NCBI GenBank assembly: GCA_002307175.1
Contig: DBTS01000066.1
Location: forward strand, 1 to 20,144
Direction: 5' to 3'
DNA length: 20,144 nucleotides
Origin: Rhodocyclaceae bacterium UBA1310
Lineage (GTDB): Bacteria; Pseudomonadota; Gammaproteobacteria; Burkholderiales; Rhodocyclaceae
The notes beneath the pieces were generated by a model. The model was not told where the DNA came from. It did no database searches and was given only the letters and a program-made list of their open reading frames with translations. Positions 1 through 6,956 of the stretch are shown piece by piece; within the stretch, counting starts at the first letter, position 1; every line of letters begins with the position of its first letter. The position numbers were made by a program, and so were the translations under genes.

Positions 1-430
1 GCGCAGACTTTTGCAAGAGGCTCAAGTTCTGCACGGATTGCGTGCAACTTTCCTGAACGGGTAAGGGTTTGCCGAGATCATCGGCATGTTCTCGCCCCAT
101 CGGGTTGGTCCTGCAGCATGCATGCTGACTGCCAAATTGATTGGGTTCACCCCGCAGGTTGGTGGTTTCCGCCCGCCTTTCCAGTCGGAAATCATTGGGA
201 GAAATTTCGAAACCATATCTCTGGCGTGGAAGATGTGAGTTGTGTGCTGAAGCTTTTATTGCATTTCTTCCGGTTTTAGTGTGGATCTGAGGCGGGAGGC
301 TCAATTCCACGCTGCTGCATTGCTCCGGGCATGCCGTGCCTCAGGGCGGGTTGCCACGTTGGCGCGTTCGGAATGATGCTGTGTATGCCAAATGCTATTT
401 GGCGGTGCCGCAATGAAGCGCAATAGCCTT

Positions 431-453
431 CCACAAGAAAGTCTGAAGACTCC
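431..453 (+). repeat. Copy 1 of the CCACAC(R)AAAGTCTGAAG repeat
   Basis: The core CCACAAGAAAGTCTGAAG matches two other copies in this window (933-954 and 6900-6921), all on the plus strand and all in non-coding DNA. This copy is the most diverged, with A for C at position 6 of the core and a different right end (ACTCC). Confidence 0.5.
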
Positions 454-522
454 TGTTTTCTGTTTCAGTATTTCTGTATCAGGAGAATCCTGTATGGATT
501 ATTTGCCATGTGGAAAATGCAA

Positions 523-550
523 CATTCATTGTATGATTCATGAATGAATG
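523..550. promoter_or_regulatory. AT-rich interrupted inverted repeat, possible operator
   Basis: CATTCATT (523-530) is repeated inverted as AATGAATG (543-550), with a nested palindrome ATTCATGAAT at 536-545. It is about 490 bp upstream of the pectate lyase start. Protein-binding function is an inference from symmetry only. Confidence 0.25.
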
Positions 551-703
551 CCGTTTTGGGGATTAAACCCCTTCAGGTAGCAAAAACAATAAGGTCCTTC
601 CGACTTTAGTGTGGAGGGTCAAAGCTGACTAAGCCTTTTCCTCTTGTATGCCCGCGAGTAGGGAGGTGGCAGACACAGGCTTAACGACACGCTCGCCAGC
701 CCC

Positions 704-734
704 GTAGGGCGGAGGGAGCGCAGCGATTTCCGCC
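704..734 (+). repeat. REP-like palindromic element, arm 1
   Basis: A 31-bp element beginning GTAGGGCGGA and ending TTTCCGCC, whose own ends pair (GGCGGA with TCCGCC). It matches the reverse complement of 846-876 at 28 of 31 positions. The form GTAGGGCGGA...TCCGCC resembles dispersed intergenic REP-type repeats common in proteobacteria. Confidence 0.7.
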
Positions 735-845
735 GCAACCTGCCGTCCGGAAACACCGGACCTTCTCTGGCTGCCGGCGTATCAGAAAAAATTCAATCCA
801 ACGCAGAGAGAGGTAGCTGATGGCTTGGCCGGTCGATCCGTGTCC

Positions 846-876
846 GGCGGAATTCGCTTCGCTCTCTCCGCCCTAC
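846..876 (-). repeat. REP-like palindromic element, arm 2 (inverted)
   Basis: Reverse-complement partner of 704-734, starting GGCGGAATTC and ending CTCCGCCCTAC on the plus strand. The 111-bp spacer (735-845) contains a perfect GTCCGG-AAACA-CCGGAC hairpin at 745-761. The two arms form a BIME-like unit; no RAYT transposase gene is present in the window. Confidence 0.7.
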
Positions 877-932
877 CGTGATTGTCCGACGGGCTTGACC
901 GCCGCTGGCGACATGCAAAGGCGTACGATTAC

Positions 933-954
933 CCACACAAAAGTCTGAAGGACC
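933..954 (+). repeat. Copy 2 of the CCACAC(R)AAAGTCTGAAG repeat
   Basis: The 22 bases from CCACACAAAAGTCTGAAG through GACC match the copy at 6900-6921 with only two substitutions. It ends about 80 bp before the pectate lyase start codon, so it lies in the probable promoter/leader region. Confidence 0.55.
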
Positions 955-1036
955 AATAAAGATATTGTGTTTTTTGCAGCACCAGTGTTGCAACCGAAGC
1001 AGGTATCAGAAACAAAGAGTCAGAGGAGATGTTCAA

Positions 1037-2830
1037 ATGAGGTCAGCAGCAAATTTGGCTTTGTCCGCCATTACGCTCGGCGTTCTCGTGGCGTGTGCGG
1101 GTGGAAGTGGGGGGAGTGGAGATGAGCCGGCAAACAGCCCCAGTTCGGGGGGGAGTTCGAGTGCCAGCAGTGCGGCGGGGTCGAGTGCCGGCTCTGCCTC
1201 CAGCAGCAGTAGTTCAGATTCGAGTGCGAGTGCGAGTGCGAGTTCCAGCGCTAGTTCAAGTGCGGCCAGCAGTTCGGAGACTGTACCCACCTCGCTTGGT
1301 GCAGATGGCTGGGCTTCTTACTATGCCAGTGGCACCGGCACTACCAATGGTGGCACGGGGGCTGACAGCACGCACACCTATACGGTCAAATCCCGCAGTG
1401 AGCTGATCAAGGCGCTCTACACCGGCGCCGTGATCGCAGCAGATGGCAGCTTTACCTATACAGCCATTGATGCCACCCCCAAGATCATTTATGTGAATGG
1501 CAGCATCAGCCTGAACACGAATGCGGCTGGCACAGAGCTGACAGAAGCCGATTACGCGTGCGCCGGCTGGTCGTTCGAGGACTATAAAACCGCCTACAAC
1601 CCCAAGACATGGAACCGCACACTGGCTTCCACCGGCAAGCCGGCATCCCCGAGCGGTACGCTGGAAACCGCACGTTCATGCTCTGCCAACAAGCAGGCTG
1701 CGGTGGTGAAGCTCGCGGTGGGCTCGAACACCTCCATCCTCGGCCTGGGAAGTGACGCCAAAATCGTGCACGGCCAACTCTCGCTGCCAGCAGGCACCGA
1801 TAACGTAGTGATCCGCAACATCACCTTCGAGGATGCTTTTGACTTCTTCCCCCTGTGGGACCCGACAGATTCATATAATGTCGACGCGACCTACACTTAT
1901 GTTGCTCCACCGACAACGGCAGACGCCACATCCACCTATCCAAAGTGCCAGTACACCTACGATGCGACGACCGACAATGGCCCGCATCAGTGCCCCGGCG
2001 GCCGCTGGAATTCGAACTACGATCTGCTTGGTCTCTCCGGGGCCACGCACGTATGGATCGATCACTGCACCTTTACCGATGGTGATCGTGAAACCTCGAA
2101 ATACCCCTCCGTGTGGGAAGCTCCATACATTGGGCACGAATATGAGGTGGAACACCACGACGGGCTGGTTGATATCACGCTGACTTCCAGCTACGTGACC
2201 GTGTCATACAATCGGGTGGGGCATCACCAGAAGGCGCACCTGATTGGCAGTTCAGATAATGTTACGGCAGCGAATGGCTGGGGCGCGCTGAGCGTTACAT
2301 TACATCACAACTACTACGATGAAGCCGGTGAGCGCCTGCCGCGTGTGCGCATGGGCAAGGTGCACGTCTACAACAACTACTACAGCGGTACCTTCACACC
2401 AGCCTTGTCGACGCCCCCGTACTACGGATTGTCGAACCCGAAAGACCCGGATCGGCCCTTTATCTACGGCCTCGGGATTGGTCACCTTTCCAAGATCTAT
2501 TCGGAAAACAACGTCTTCGAGATCAGTGCCCGCGTAGGTGACGCAGCAGTCACGCAGGATGCGCTGTTCTGGGTGTGGCACAAGGCCAATCCCACTTCCG
2601 GGCTGGCCGCTGGTGAGTACACGTATTTCTACGACAGTGGCTCCACGCTCAATGGTGCAGCCACCAGCCTGCTCACTGCTGCCAACGCCAAGGCCGCAAC
2701 GTTTGGCAAACCCACGCTGTTGTCGACCGACACTTACTGGAAACCGTCATCGGTCTACACCTACACGGCGGAATCTGCCGCGAGTGTGAAAGCGACAGTG
2801 ATCGGCAAGGCTGGCGCAGGCAAGCTCTGA
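1037..2830 (+). CDS. Pectate lyase, polysaccharide lyase family 1, lipoprotein with serine-rich linker
   Basis: A 597-residue secreted enzyme predicted to cleave polygalacturonate by calcium-dependent beta-elimination. I chose the ATG at 1037 because AGAGGAGAT sits just upstream and a classic lipoprotein signal follows, with lipobox LVAC and the acylated cysteine at residue 20. Residues about 22-85 are an almost pure Ser/Ala/Gly linker, then the parallel beta-helix catalytic domain begins near residue 90. PL1 landmarks seen: WIDHCTF with D342-H343-C344; DGLVDIT at 375-381; HHQKAHLIG with K399; ERLPRVRMGKVHVYNNYY with R433 at the catalytic arginine position and R436/R438. The lipid anchor plus flexible linker implies attachment to the outer membrane, as seen in cellvibrio-like degraders. 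It is a single gene with its own terminator. PL1 membership is secure; pectate rather than pectin as substrate is inferred from the motifs. Confidence 0.95.
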   Translation: MRSAANLALSAITLGVLVACAGGSGGSGDEPANSPSSGGSSSASSAAGSSAGSASSSSSSDSSASASASSSASSSAASSSETVPTSLGADGWASYYASGTGTTNGGTGADSTHTYTVKSRSELIKALYTGAVIAADGSFTYTAIDATPKIIYVNGSISLNTNAAGTELTEADYACAGWSFEDYKTAYNPKTWNRTLASTGKPASPSGTLETARSCSANKQAAVVKLAVGSNTSILGLGSDAKIVHGQLSLPAGTDNVVIRNITFEDAFDFFPLWDPTDSYNVDATYTYVAPPTTADATSTYPKCQYTYDATTDNGPHQCPGGRWNSNYDLLGLSGATHVWIDHCTFTDGDRETSKYPSVWEAPYIGHEYEVEHHDGLVDITLTSSYVTVSYNRVGHHQKAHLIGSSDNVTAANGWGALSVTLHHNYYDEAGERLPRVRMGKVHVYNNYYSGTFTPALSTPPYYGLSNPKDPDRPFIYGLGIGHLSKIYSENNVFEISARVGDAAVTQDALFWVWHKANPTSGLAAGEYTYFYDSGSTLNGAATSLLTAANAKAATFGKPTLLSTDTYWKPSSVYTYTAESAASVKATVIGKAGAGKL

Positions 2831-2851
2831 GGCATTTCCGGCTGCAATGTT

Positions 2852-2884
2852 CGCCCCGGCATACGACATGCCGGGGCGTTTTTG
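2852..2884 (+). terminator. Rho-independent terminator of the pectate lyase gene
   Basis: An 11-bp perfect stem CGCCCCGGCAT / ATGCCGGGGCG with a 5-base loop (ACGAC, 2863-2867) is followed at once by TTTTTG. It lies 21 bp after the stop codon at 2830. The minus side lacks a T-tract, so it probably serves only the plus strand. Confidence 0.9.
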
Positions 2885-2918
2885 TTTGGAAAACCTGCGC
2901 CTGAAAGGCGATGGCAGG

Positions 2919-3530
2919 TCAGGGGTGAAGATTGATTTTAACTGCCTCAGTGTTGCCAGGAATGTGTCCCTGCAAACCGGATTGCGGCGGAGTTTCTGCA
3001 CCGGGGCAGGCAAAGTGTTCATCAACAGGCACATAGCGTACAGGCTGGTTCGGGCTGTGTTGCCGCCATGACCGGATGCTCGTGATTGCCACCGGCTGAT
3101 AGTAGGCGTGAATAACGAGATCGTCATCATCTACCACACCATTGGCATTGCTGTCGGTGTGCAGCAGCAGAAAGTGCTCACGGGTGTAGAGCAGCATACC
3201 TTGTGCGGCGACGGGGGTGATGCCGGGCTGAAGCGCTGCGCTGCGCGCATCCCAATAGTCGCGAAAGCGCCTGAAACTGTAGGCAGGGCAGCTGTAGCCT
3301 GCGCGGCGCAGGGCATGAATCACTGCGCTGAGGCAGTTGGCAGCCTGTCTGGATTCCGTTTCGCTCTGCCGGACGTACAGATGGTAGGGCACGCCAAGGA
3401 GATCCTCCATGGCGAGGCCGCTGGAAAATGGAGGAGGGGAAGCGAGCGTGGTGTTGGCTTCAGCGCAGCAGGTCGTGCTCTGGCTAAGGAGAAAAATGCA
3501 CAGGATACAGTTCGGCAATACAGCTTTCAT
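2919..3530 (-). CDS. Exported protein of unknown function with an EF-hand/dockerin-like loop
   Basis: A 203-residue protein with a Sec-type signal peptide (MKAVLPNCILCIFLLSQ..., cleavage near residue 23). I take the ATG at 3530 because the signal peptide begins there; an open frame continues upstream, but only as antisense-like sequence of the preceding gene. There is no strong Shine-Dalgarno, and the start lies 47 bp inside the end of the upstream gene, which suggests translational coupling. Residues 126-137 (DSNANGVVDDDD) match the calcium-loop pattern DxNxNGxxDxxD. C66 begins a likely helix (CLSAVIHALRRAG) and H141 follows in a probable strand (DLVIHAYY), an arrangement reminiscent of papain-like NlpC/CHAP or DUF1175 proteins; this is only a suggestion. 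Real gene: likely. Function: not known. Confidence 0.7.
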   Translation of the reverse strand: MKAVLPNCILCIFLLSQSTTCCAEANTTLASPPPFSSGLAMEDLLGVPYHLYVRQSETESRQAANCLSAVIHALRRAGYSCPAYSFRRFRDYWDARSAALQPGITPVAAQGMLLYTREHFLLLHTDSNANGVVDDDDLVIHAYYQPVAITSIRSWRQHSPNQPVRYVPVDEHFACPGAETPPQSGLQGHIPGNTEAVKINLHP

Positions 3531-4938
3531 CGGTGTGCCTGCGCGGGTGAACTGCGCTGATGTCGAAGGTGTAACTGGCTTTCGGGATAGTTGCCCGCTC
3601 TGCCAGGGTGGGGGCTTCGGCATCATTGTCGAAGTCGTTATTGCGGATGTTGTCCTCCCCAAACAGGATGAAAGATGCGAAGCGATCCTTGTCGTCACGC
3701 ATGCTGGCGAGCGGGATGGCCGTTGGTGTTTCCATGCTTTCTGCGCCCTCCGGGCTGGCCGGTGGGCGGGTTGTCGGGCGCACCAGCACTGTCGCCGGCA
3801 GGCCGAAGCGCTCAAACTCGGCACGGGTTGCCGGCGCACCGGCCAGCATACCCAATCCGTAGAGGCCGGCACGATACAGGGGGGCTGGTTCGCCCCCCGT
3901 GGGCGGGGGCTGGATGATTGCGCCTGTATTCAGCGTCAGTTGCAGCGTAGCGTGCGGGCCGCGCCAGCACCAGTACGTGGCGGGGTTGCCATCTGTCAGT
4001 GCCGCAATCCCGGCGTGGCCACTGCGGCTCGGTGCGGCCTTGATCACGCTGATCTGGTAATGTGTTTTGCTGCGGTGAAGATCTCCCACAAATGCCGCAT
4101 GATTCTGATAGTTGCCATTGCTGGTCTGCATCAGCAATGGCGGAAGTTTGGCAAAGTCCGGGGGTCCGAGGCTTAGGGTGAGTATGTCTCCCTCACGCAC
4201 AAACGGCCACAGCCTGGCGTTCCACTCTGCGCTGCTGCGCATCCGCGCAGTGTCGATGCGGATATCGAGCGTGGCCGTTGCGGCGCCAGCCCATGCGGAG
4301 GCGGGAGAAAAATCGTAAATCAGGCTGGCCGGGCCATAGCCGGTGCGGGCGTTTTTGCTGGTAGCCCCGGCGGTTTGATTGTAAGCCGCACGGTAGCGCA
4401 CAGTGAGTGTTTGCACCACCAGATCAGCAGGGATATCAAGGCGATATATCTGGTATTCCGAAGCGAAATCTTCCGCTTTGCTATGGATGGCGCGTCGTGC
4501 CCGTTCGCTGATCATGGTGGCGAGCGCTGTCAGCGTGTGATTCAGCGCAACTTCCCTGGCTGGCACAAAACGGGCGCGGAATGGCTTGTCATTCACGAGA
4601 AATTCAATCTTGCGCACGCAACTTTTCGATGCGGGAACTTCTTCGTCCTCAGAATGGCTGCAGATCACCGGGAAGTGCATGATGGCAGCCTTGGCCGGCT
4701 GTTGCGCAGCCTGATCGGTCAGTGTGTAGAAGACGCTGGCTACGTATTCAGTCGCCTCCGCCTGCACATCCAGGCTTTCCTTCTGCAAGGCAAAACGTGA
4801 AGACGGCGCCAGTATGTTCCCCGCGCTGCGCTGTGGCGTGTCCCAAATTGCGCCATTGGCCAGCGCCTCGCCGGCGTGGAGCAGCAAGGCGGCAAACACA
4901 GCCGATGCGAAGCGGGCCGAATGCAGCGTGCGTATCAT
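3484..4938 (-). CDS. Exported protein with C-terminal discoidin-like domain
   Basis: A 484-residue protein beginning at the ATG at 4938 (a GTG at 4947 would add three residues). A signal peptide ends about residue 27 (LLLHAGEALA). Residues about 28-230 form a predicted beta-rich region ending in YDFSPASAWAG, a pattern seen in exported proteins with an N-terminal Ig-like domain. Residues about 305-480 resemble discoidin or 'NADase-type glycan-binding' jelly-roll domains: LTDGNPATYWC near the start, and YTFDISAVHPRRHTDESCIAE near the end, like the family pattern of PG-x-x-x-x-D-T-x-I-x-E. No catalytic motif is visible, so a binding or surface role is more likely than an enzyme. It is the first gene of an operon whose second gene overlaps it by 47 bp. 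The family assignment comes from motif memory and needs a profile search. Confidence 0.75.
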   Translation of the reverse strand: MIRTLHSARFASAVFAALLLHAGEALANGAIWDTPQRSAGNILAPSSRFALQKESLDVQAEATEYVASVFYTLTDQAAQQPAKAAIMHFPVICSHSEDEEVPASKSCVRKIEFLVNDKPFRARFVPAREVALNHTLTALATMISERARRAIHSKAEDFASEYQIYRLDIPADLVVQTLTVRYRAAYNQTAGATSKNARTGYGPASLIYDFSPASAWAGAATATLDIRIDTARMRSSAEWNARLWPFVREGDILTLSLGPPDFAKLPPLLMQTSNGNYQNHAAFVGDLHRSKTHYQISVIKAAPSRSGHAGIAALTDGNPATYWCWRGPHATLQLTLNTGAIIQPPPTGGEPAPLYRAGLYGLGMLAGAPATRAEFERFGLPATVLVRPTTRPPASPEGAESMETPTAIPLASMRDDKDRFASFILFGEDNIRNNDFDNDAEAPTLAERATIPKASYTFDISAVHPRRHTDESCIAELYPVHFSP

Positions 4939-5114
4939 GCCTGCCACTGGCCGCGTTCGCCATTCGCTCTGACAATGACAAGATCGGTAAAGCCCTTCAT
5001 GGATTGATGCCTTTGTGCAGGGTAAAGTGAAGTGCTCAGAAAGACTTGCACCAGTGCCAAATATTACATGAGGAATCCGTTAGGCAGGCCAGACTTCCCG
5101 AATTGACTATGCGT

Positions 5115-5486
5115 TCACTGCTGCATCCAGATTGAAGTTTTGGCTGTAATGGATTCGATGCTGATGTTGCCCTCAGGGTATAGAAGGCTGATTAGTGCTT
5201 CCTGGCGCCTGCGCAGGCACCAGATCTGAAATTGGCTCTCCATCACATATACGACAAGCAGCGCCACGACGGAATAGGTGAACTTGTTTGTTACAGCACT
5301 GCTCCAGGGGTAGTTGGCAATCACAATCATTACAATCGAAAAGGCTGCGATCAGCCATTCCCCCAACTTTGGATAGCTCGGCCCGGAGAGAAGTTTAATA
5401 GCATCGCGCCGGTGTTTGGCATCCTGCAAGATCATACCGATTTCAGTCTCTAACTTCTCATGAGGCGTTTCATTGTTTTGTGTCAT
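5115..5486 (-). CDS. Small membrane protein with two transmembrane helices
   Basis: A 123-residue protein of unrecognised family. Residues 1-40 are hydrophilic and probably helical (KLETEIGMILQDAKHRRDAI). Two hydrophobic segments follow at about 44-58 (WLIAAFSIVMIVIANY) and 70-83 (YSVVALLVVYVME), then a basic stretch CLRRRQEAL and a short cytosolic tail. The ATG at 5486 lies 6 bp after the TAA stop of the upstream gene, with GCGAGTAA as a weak ribosome-binding site overlapping that stop, so the two are co-transcribed. The hairpin topology with both ends cytoplasmic is inferred from the positive residues. Function unknown. Confidence 0.7.
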   Translation of the reverse strand: MTQNNETPHEKLETEIGMILQDAKHRRDAIKLLSGPSYPKLGEWLIAAFSIVMIVIANYPWSSAVTNKFTYSVVALLVVYVMESQFQIWCLRRRQEALISLLYPEGNISIESITAKTSIWMQQ

Positions 5487-5492
5487 CGTCTG

Positions 5493-6077
5493 TTACTCGC
5501 ATGCGTCGATATGGTCGAAATTATCCCTAACTTCAGCCCAGCCGATATGGCCGTTGTCGCTCCGGATCTTTGCCCACCATTCCGTCCGGGGGCGGGATTC
5601 TATCTTGAGCGGCGCTTCGCTGATATTGCCAAAGGCGTCATCTGGAAGGGCGATCTGGTCGGTGTAAACTTTTCCTCTGTACCAAAACAGATCGTGGCCA
5701 GCGCCGACATAATGCAGGGTGTAGATACGTTCCCCTGTCTTCAATGACAGCAACGGTCCCTTGCCCTTGCTGTCGTAGCCGATTTCAATGGGCTTGAGTA
5801 TTCGCGTGACGCCCGCCTGATGTGTGATGACCACACCAGTAATACCTTGCACTGATCTTCCGGCGGCAAGCGTAAAGACGGGTTTTGACGCGCTGTCGGG
5901 TTTTTCATGTATCGCGACTGCTCTGGTGGTCTCCCACCCCTTGTAGGTACAGCACTCAAACGGGCAGGCGCCCCAGTCCCTGTAGGGAAGATGTGGCAGT
6001 TCTGCCGCGTACGAGACAGTGGATGGCACGCATATGACCGATGTGGTGCACAGGGCGATCAGTCTGAGTGTGTTCAT
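5493..6077 (-). CDS. Secreted SH3-like domain protein
   Basis: A 194-residue protein with a signal peptide (residues 1-25, ending VSYAA). The mature N-terminus carries DWGACPFECCTYKGW (residues 34-48) with cysteines C38, C42 and C43. I recall this pattern from uncharacterised exported bacterial proteins with SH3-like folds; the close spacing suggests a disulfide. The next stretch (HEKPDSASKPVFTLAAGRSVQGITGVV) has the strand and turn pattern of a bacterial SH3 domain, and the C-terminus WWAKIRSDNGHIGWAEVRDNFDHIDAC resembles a second SH3-like unit with the 'W.kv...G..GW' signature. Such domains bind peptidoglycan or peptides; the ligand here is unknown. It is the first gene of an operon with the two-helix membrane protein, separated by 6 bp. 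Confidence 0.8.
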   Translation of the reverse strand: MNTLRLIALCTTSVICVPSTVSYAAELPHLPYRDWGACPFECCTYKGWETTRAVAIHEKPDSASKPVFTLAAGRSVQGITGVVITHQAGVTRILKPIEIGYDSKGKGPLLSLKTGERIYTLHYVGAGHDLFWYRGKVYTDQIALPDDAFGNISEAPLKIESRPRTEWWAKIRSDNGHIGWAEVRDNFDHIDACE

Positions 6078-6118
6078 GGTTTGGCCTGAGTCATATCCCG
6101 GCGGTGGTAAATGGCAGT

Positions 6119-6150
6119 TTGACTGTCGCGTCGACAGAAGTCATTATACT
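6119..6150 (+). promoter_or_regulatory. Possible sigma-70 promoter for the 6211 gene
   Basis: TTGACT (6119-6124) and TATACT (6145-6150) match the -35 and -10 consensus well, but the 20-bp spacer is longer than the usual 16-18. It sits about 60 bp upstream of the ATG at 6211, in the gap between divergent genes. The -10 match is the stronger part. Confidence 0.35.
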
Positions 6151-6210
6151 ATCCGCATAACCATACGCAAAGCATCCTGCCCAGTCTGCGAAACTTTGGA
6201 AGCTATCTTC

Positions 6211-6561
6211 ATGCTCTGGAAAATAAACGGCAAGTTCCGGCTTCCGCTCGCAGTGGCGAGCTTCCACCTGCTGCTGGTGTGCGCCACCGCGATGTTTGTG
6301 AACCTCTCGTTGGGTGGACAAGCGCCGCTGGTTTGGGGGATCTGGGTGGTTGTCGATTTTCCGGTGAGTCTGCTGTATTACCTTTCGGCATATTCAGGCC
6401 CGCTGAATGCGGTGGGTGCTCAGTATCCTGTTCTGGCTCAATTATTGTATCTGCCGCATCTTATTCATGGTGTGGCCGGTACGCTGTGGTGGTATGGTCT
6501 GACTGTAGCGTGCCAGTACGTCTTCAGGTATATCTGTTTGTTCCTTAAAGGTGCTGACTAG
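6211..6561 (+). CDS. Small polytopic membrane protein, unknown family
   Basis: A 116-residue, very hydrophobic protein. The ATG at 6211 is preceded by TTGGAAGC at a slightly long distance; an open frame extends further upstream but the hydrophobic pattern begins at 6211. Three or four transmembrane segments can be drawn: about 11-33 (LPLAVASFHLLLVCATAMFV), 40-60 (LVWGIWVVVDFPVSLLYYL) and 78-112, with a histidine/glycine turn LPHLIHGVAGTLWWYG between helices. The stop TAG is at 6559-6561. It is transcribed divergently from the SH3-like operon and converges on the 6957 gene across a 395-bp gap. No functional motif is visible. Confidence 0.7.
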   Translation: MLWKINGKFRLPLAVASFHLLLVCATAMFVNLSLGGQAPLVWGIWVVVDFPVSLLYYLSAYSGPLNAVGAQYPVLAQLLYLPHLIHGVAGTLWWYGLTVACQYVFRYICLFLKGAD

Positions 6562-6626
6562 GCTGCACGGGAGGATGCCGAAAGGGTGCAAGTGAAGTTA
6601 TTTAGCCATGCGTCAGCGCCCTCCGC

Positions 6627-6657
6627 AAACCGGTTTGCGTGCCAATGATGTTGGGTG
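6627..6657 (+). repeat. AAACCGGTTT...GCCAATG dispersed repeat, copy A
   Basis: AAACCGGTTTGCGTGCCAAT and the following 11 bases match 11466-11497 in the same orientation with one gap and a few substitutions. The left 10 bases are a perfect palindrome. Confidence 0.55.
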
Positions 6658-6783
6658 GTTTTGCGCAGAAACCCTCCAATCCGCTCGTGGAATCGATGCA
6701 GTATTGATGACGGATGATGGTGAGTCGTCACGGCGATTCAGCCCCCCAGCGAAAGACGTCGGTCCATGCCAAGTGCGTAGATT

Positions 6784-6820
6784 GGGAAAGCCGCAGGCGT
6801 CTCCCAACGCTTTGCTCGCC
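6784..6820 (+). repeat. GGGAAAGCCG...GTCTCCCAAC dispersed repeat, copy A
   Basis: GGGAAAGCCGCAGGCGTCTC and the following CCAACGCTTTGCTCGCC are matched in inverted orientation at 11421-11457 with about 32 of 37 bases the same. The core GTCTCCCAAC(G/A)CTTTGC has one mismatch. Confidence 0.6.
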
Positions 6821-6899
6821 TCATTGTGCCCATTCAAGTGAAACCCGCATACAGATCATTCCCACGTTGCGGGGTGATAAGCTGAAGCCTGCGGATGAT

Positions 6900-6921
6900 C
6901 CACACGAAAGTCTGAAGGCCC
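6900..6921 (+). repeat. Copy 3 of the CCACAC(R)AAAGTCTGAAG repeat
   Basis: CCACACGAAAGTCTGAAGGC and the following CC match 933-954 with two substitutions. It lies in the convergent gap just beyond the 3' end of the putative transporter gene (6957), so it cannot be a promoter element for that gene. Confidence 0.55.
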
Positions 6922-6956
6922 TTGTACGTCAAACCCGGACACCGTAAGCGTACTGA

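Larger units (their letters stand above)
267..615 (+). repeat. Pair of 19-bp direct repeats (267-285 and 597-615)
   Basis: CTTCCGGTTTTAGTGTGGA at 267-285 and CTTCCGACTTTAGTGTGGA at 597-615 differ at only two positions and lie in the same orientation 330 bp apart. No function is assigned. Confidence 0.55.
1..1036. other. Long intergenic region upstream of the pectate lyase gene, rich in short repeats
   Basis: No convincing gene lies here. Contents seen directly: a hairpin GCCGA-GATCA-TCGGC at 71-85; a 14-bp perfect palindrome CAGCATGCATGCTG at 114-127; a hairpin GCCAAAT-GCT-ATTTGGC at 387-403; an AT-rich dyad at 523-550; a hairpin GGGG-ATTAAA-CCCC at 558-571; a 19-bp direct repeat (267-285 and 597-615); two copies of a CCACAC-type repeat (431-453, 933-954); and two facing REP-like elements (704-734, 846-876). 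Positions 22-216 (minus) and about 66-239 (plus) are open in both directions and read like protein fragments, but neither has a recognisable ribosome-binding site or family. Confidence 0.75.
6562..6956. other. Intergenic region between convergent genes, containing three dispersed repeats
   Basis: There is no supported gene in these 395 bp. The region carries the AAACCGGTTT repeat (6627-6657), the GTCTCCCAAC repeat (6784-6820) and a CCACAC repeat copy (6900-6921). No clear terminator hairpin with a T-tract was found for either flanking gene. Confidence 0.6.

Noticed and set aside
965..1036. Upstream extension of the pectate lyase frame from a TTG at 965
   Set aside because: The lipoprotein signal and the AGAGGAGAT ribosome-binding site place the start at 1037.
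900..1036. Riboswitch (for example c-di-GMP type) in the pectate lyase leader
   Set aside because: No conserved riboswitch core sequence was seen.
1033..1290. 85-residue minus-strand frame rich in Leu/Glu
   Set aside because: It is the antisense of the serine-rich linker repeat.
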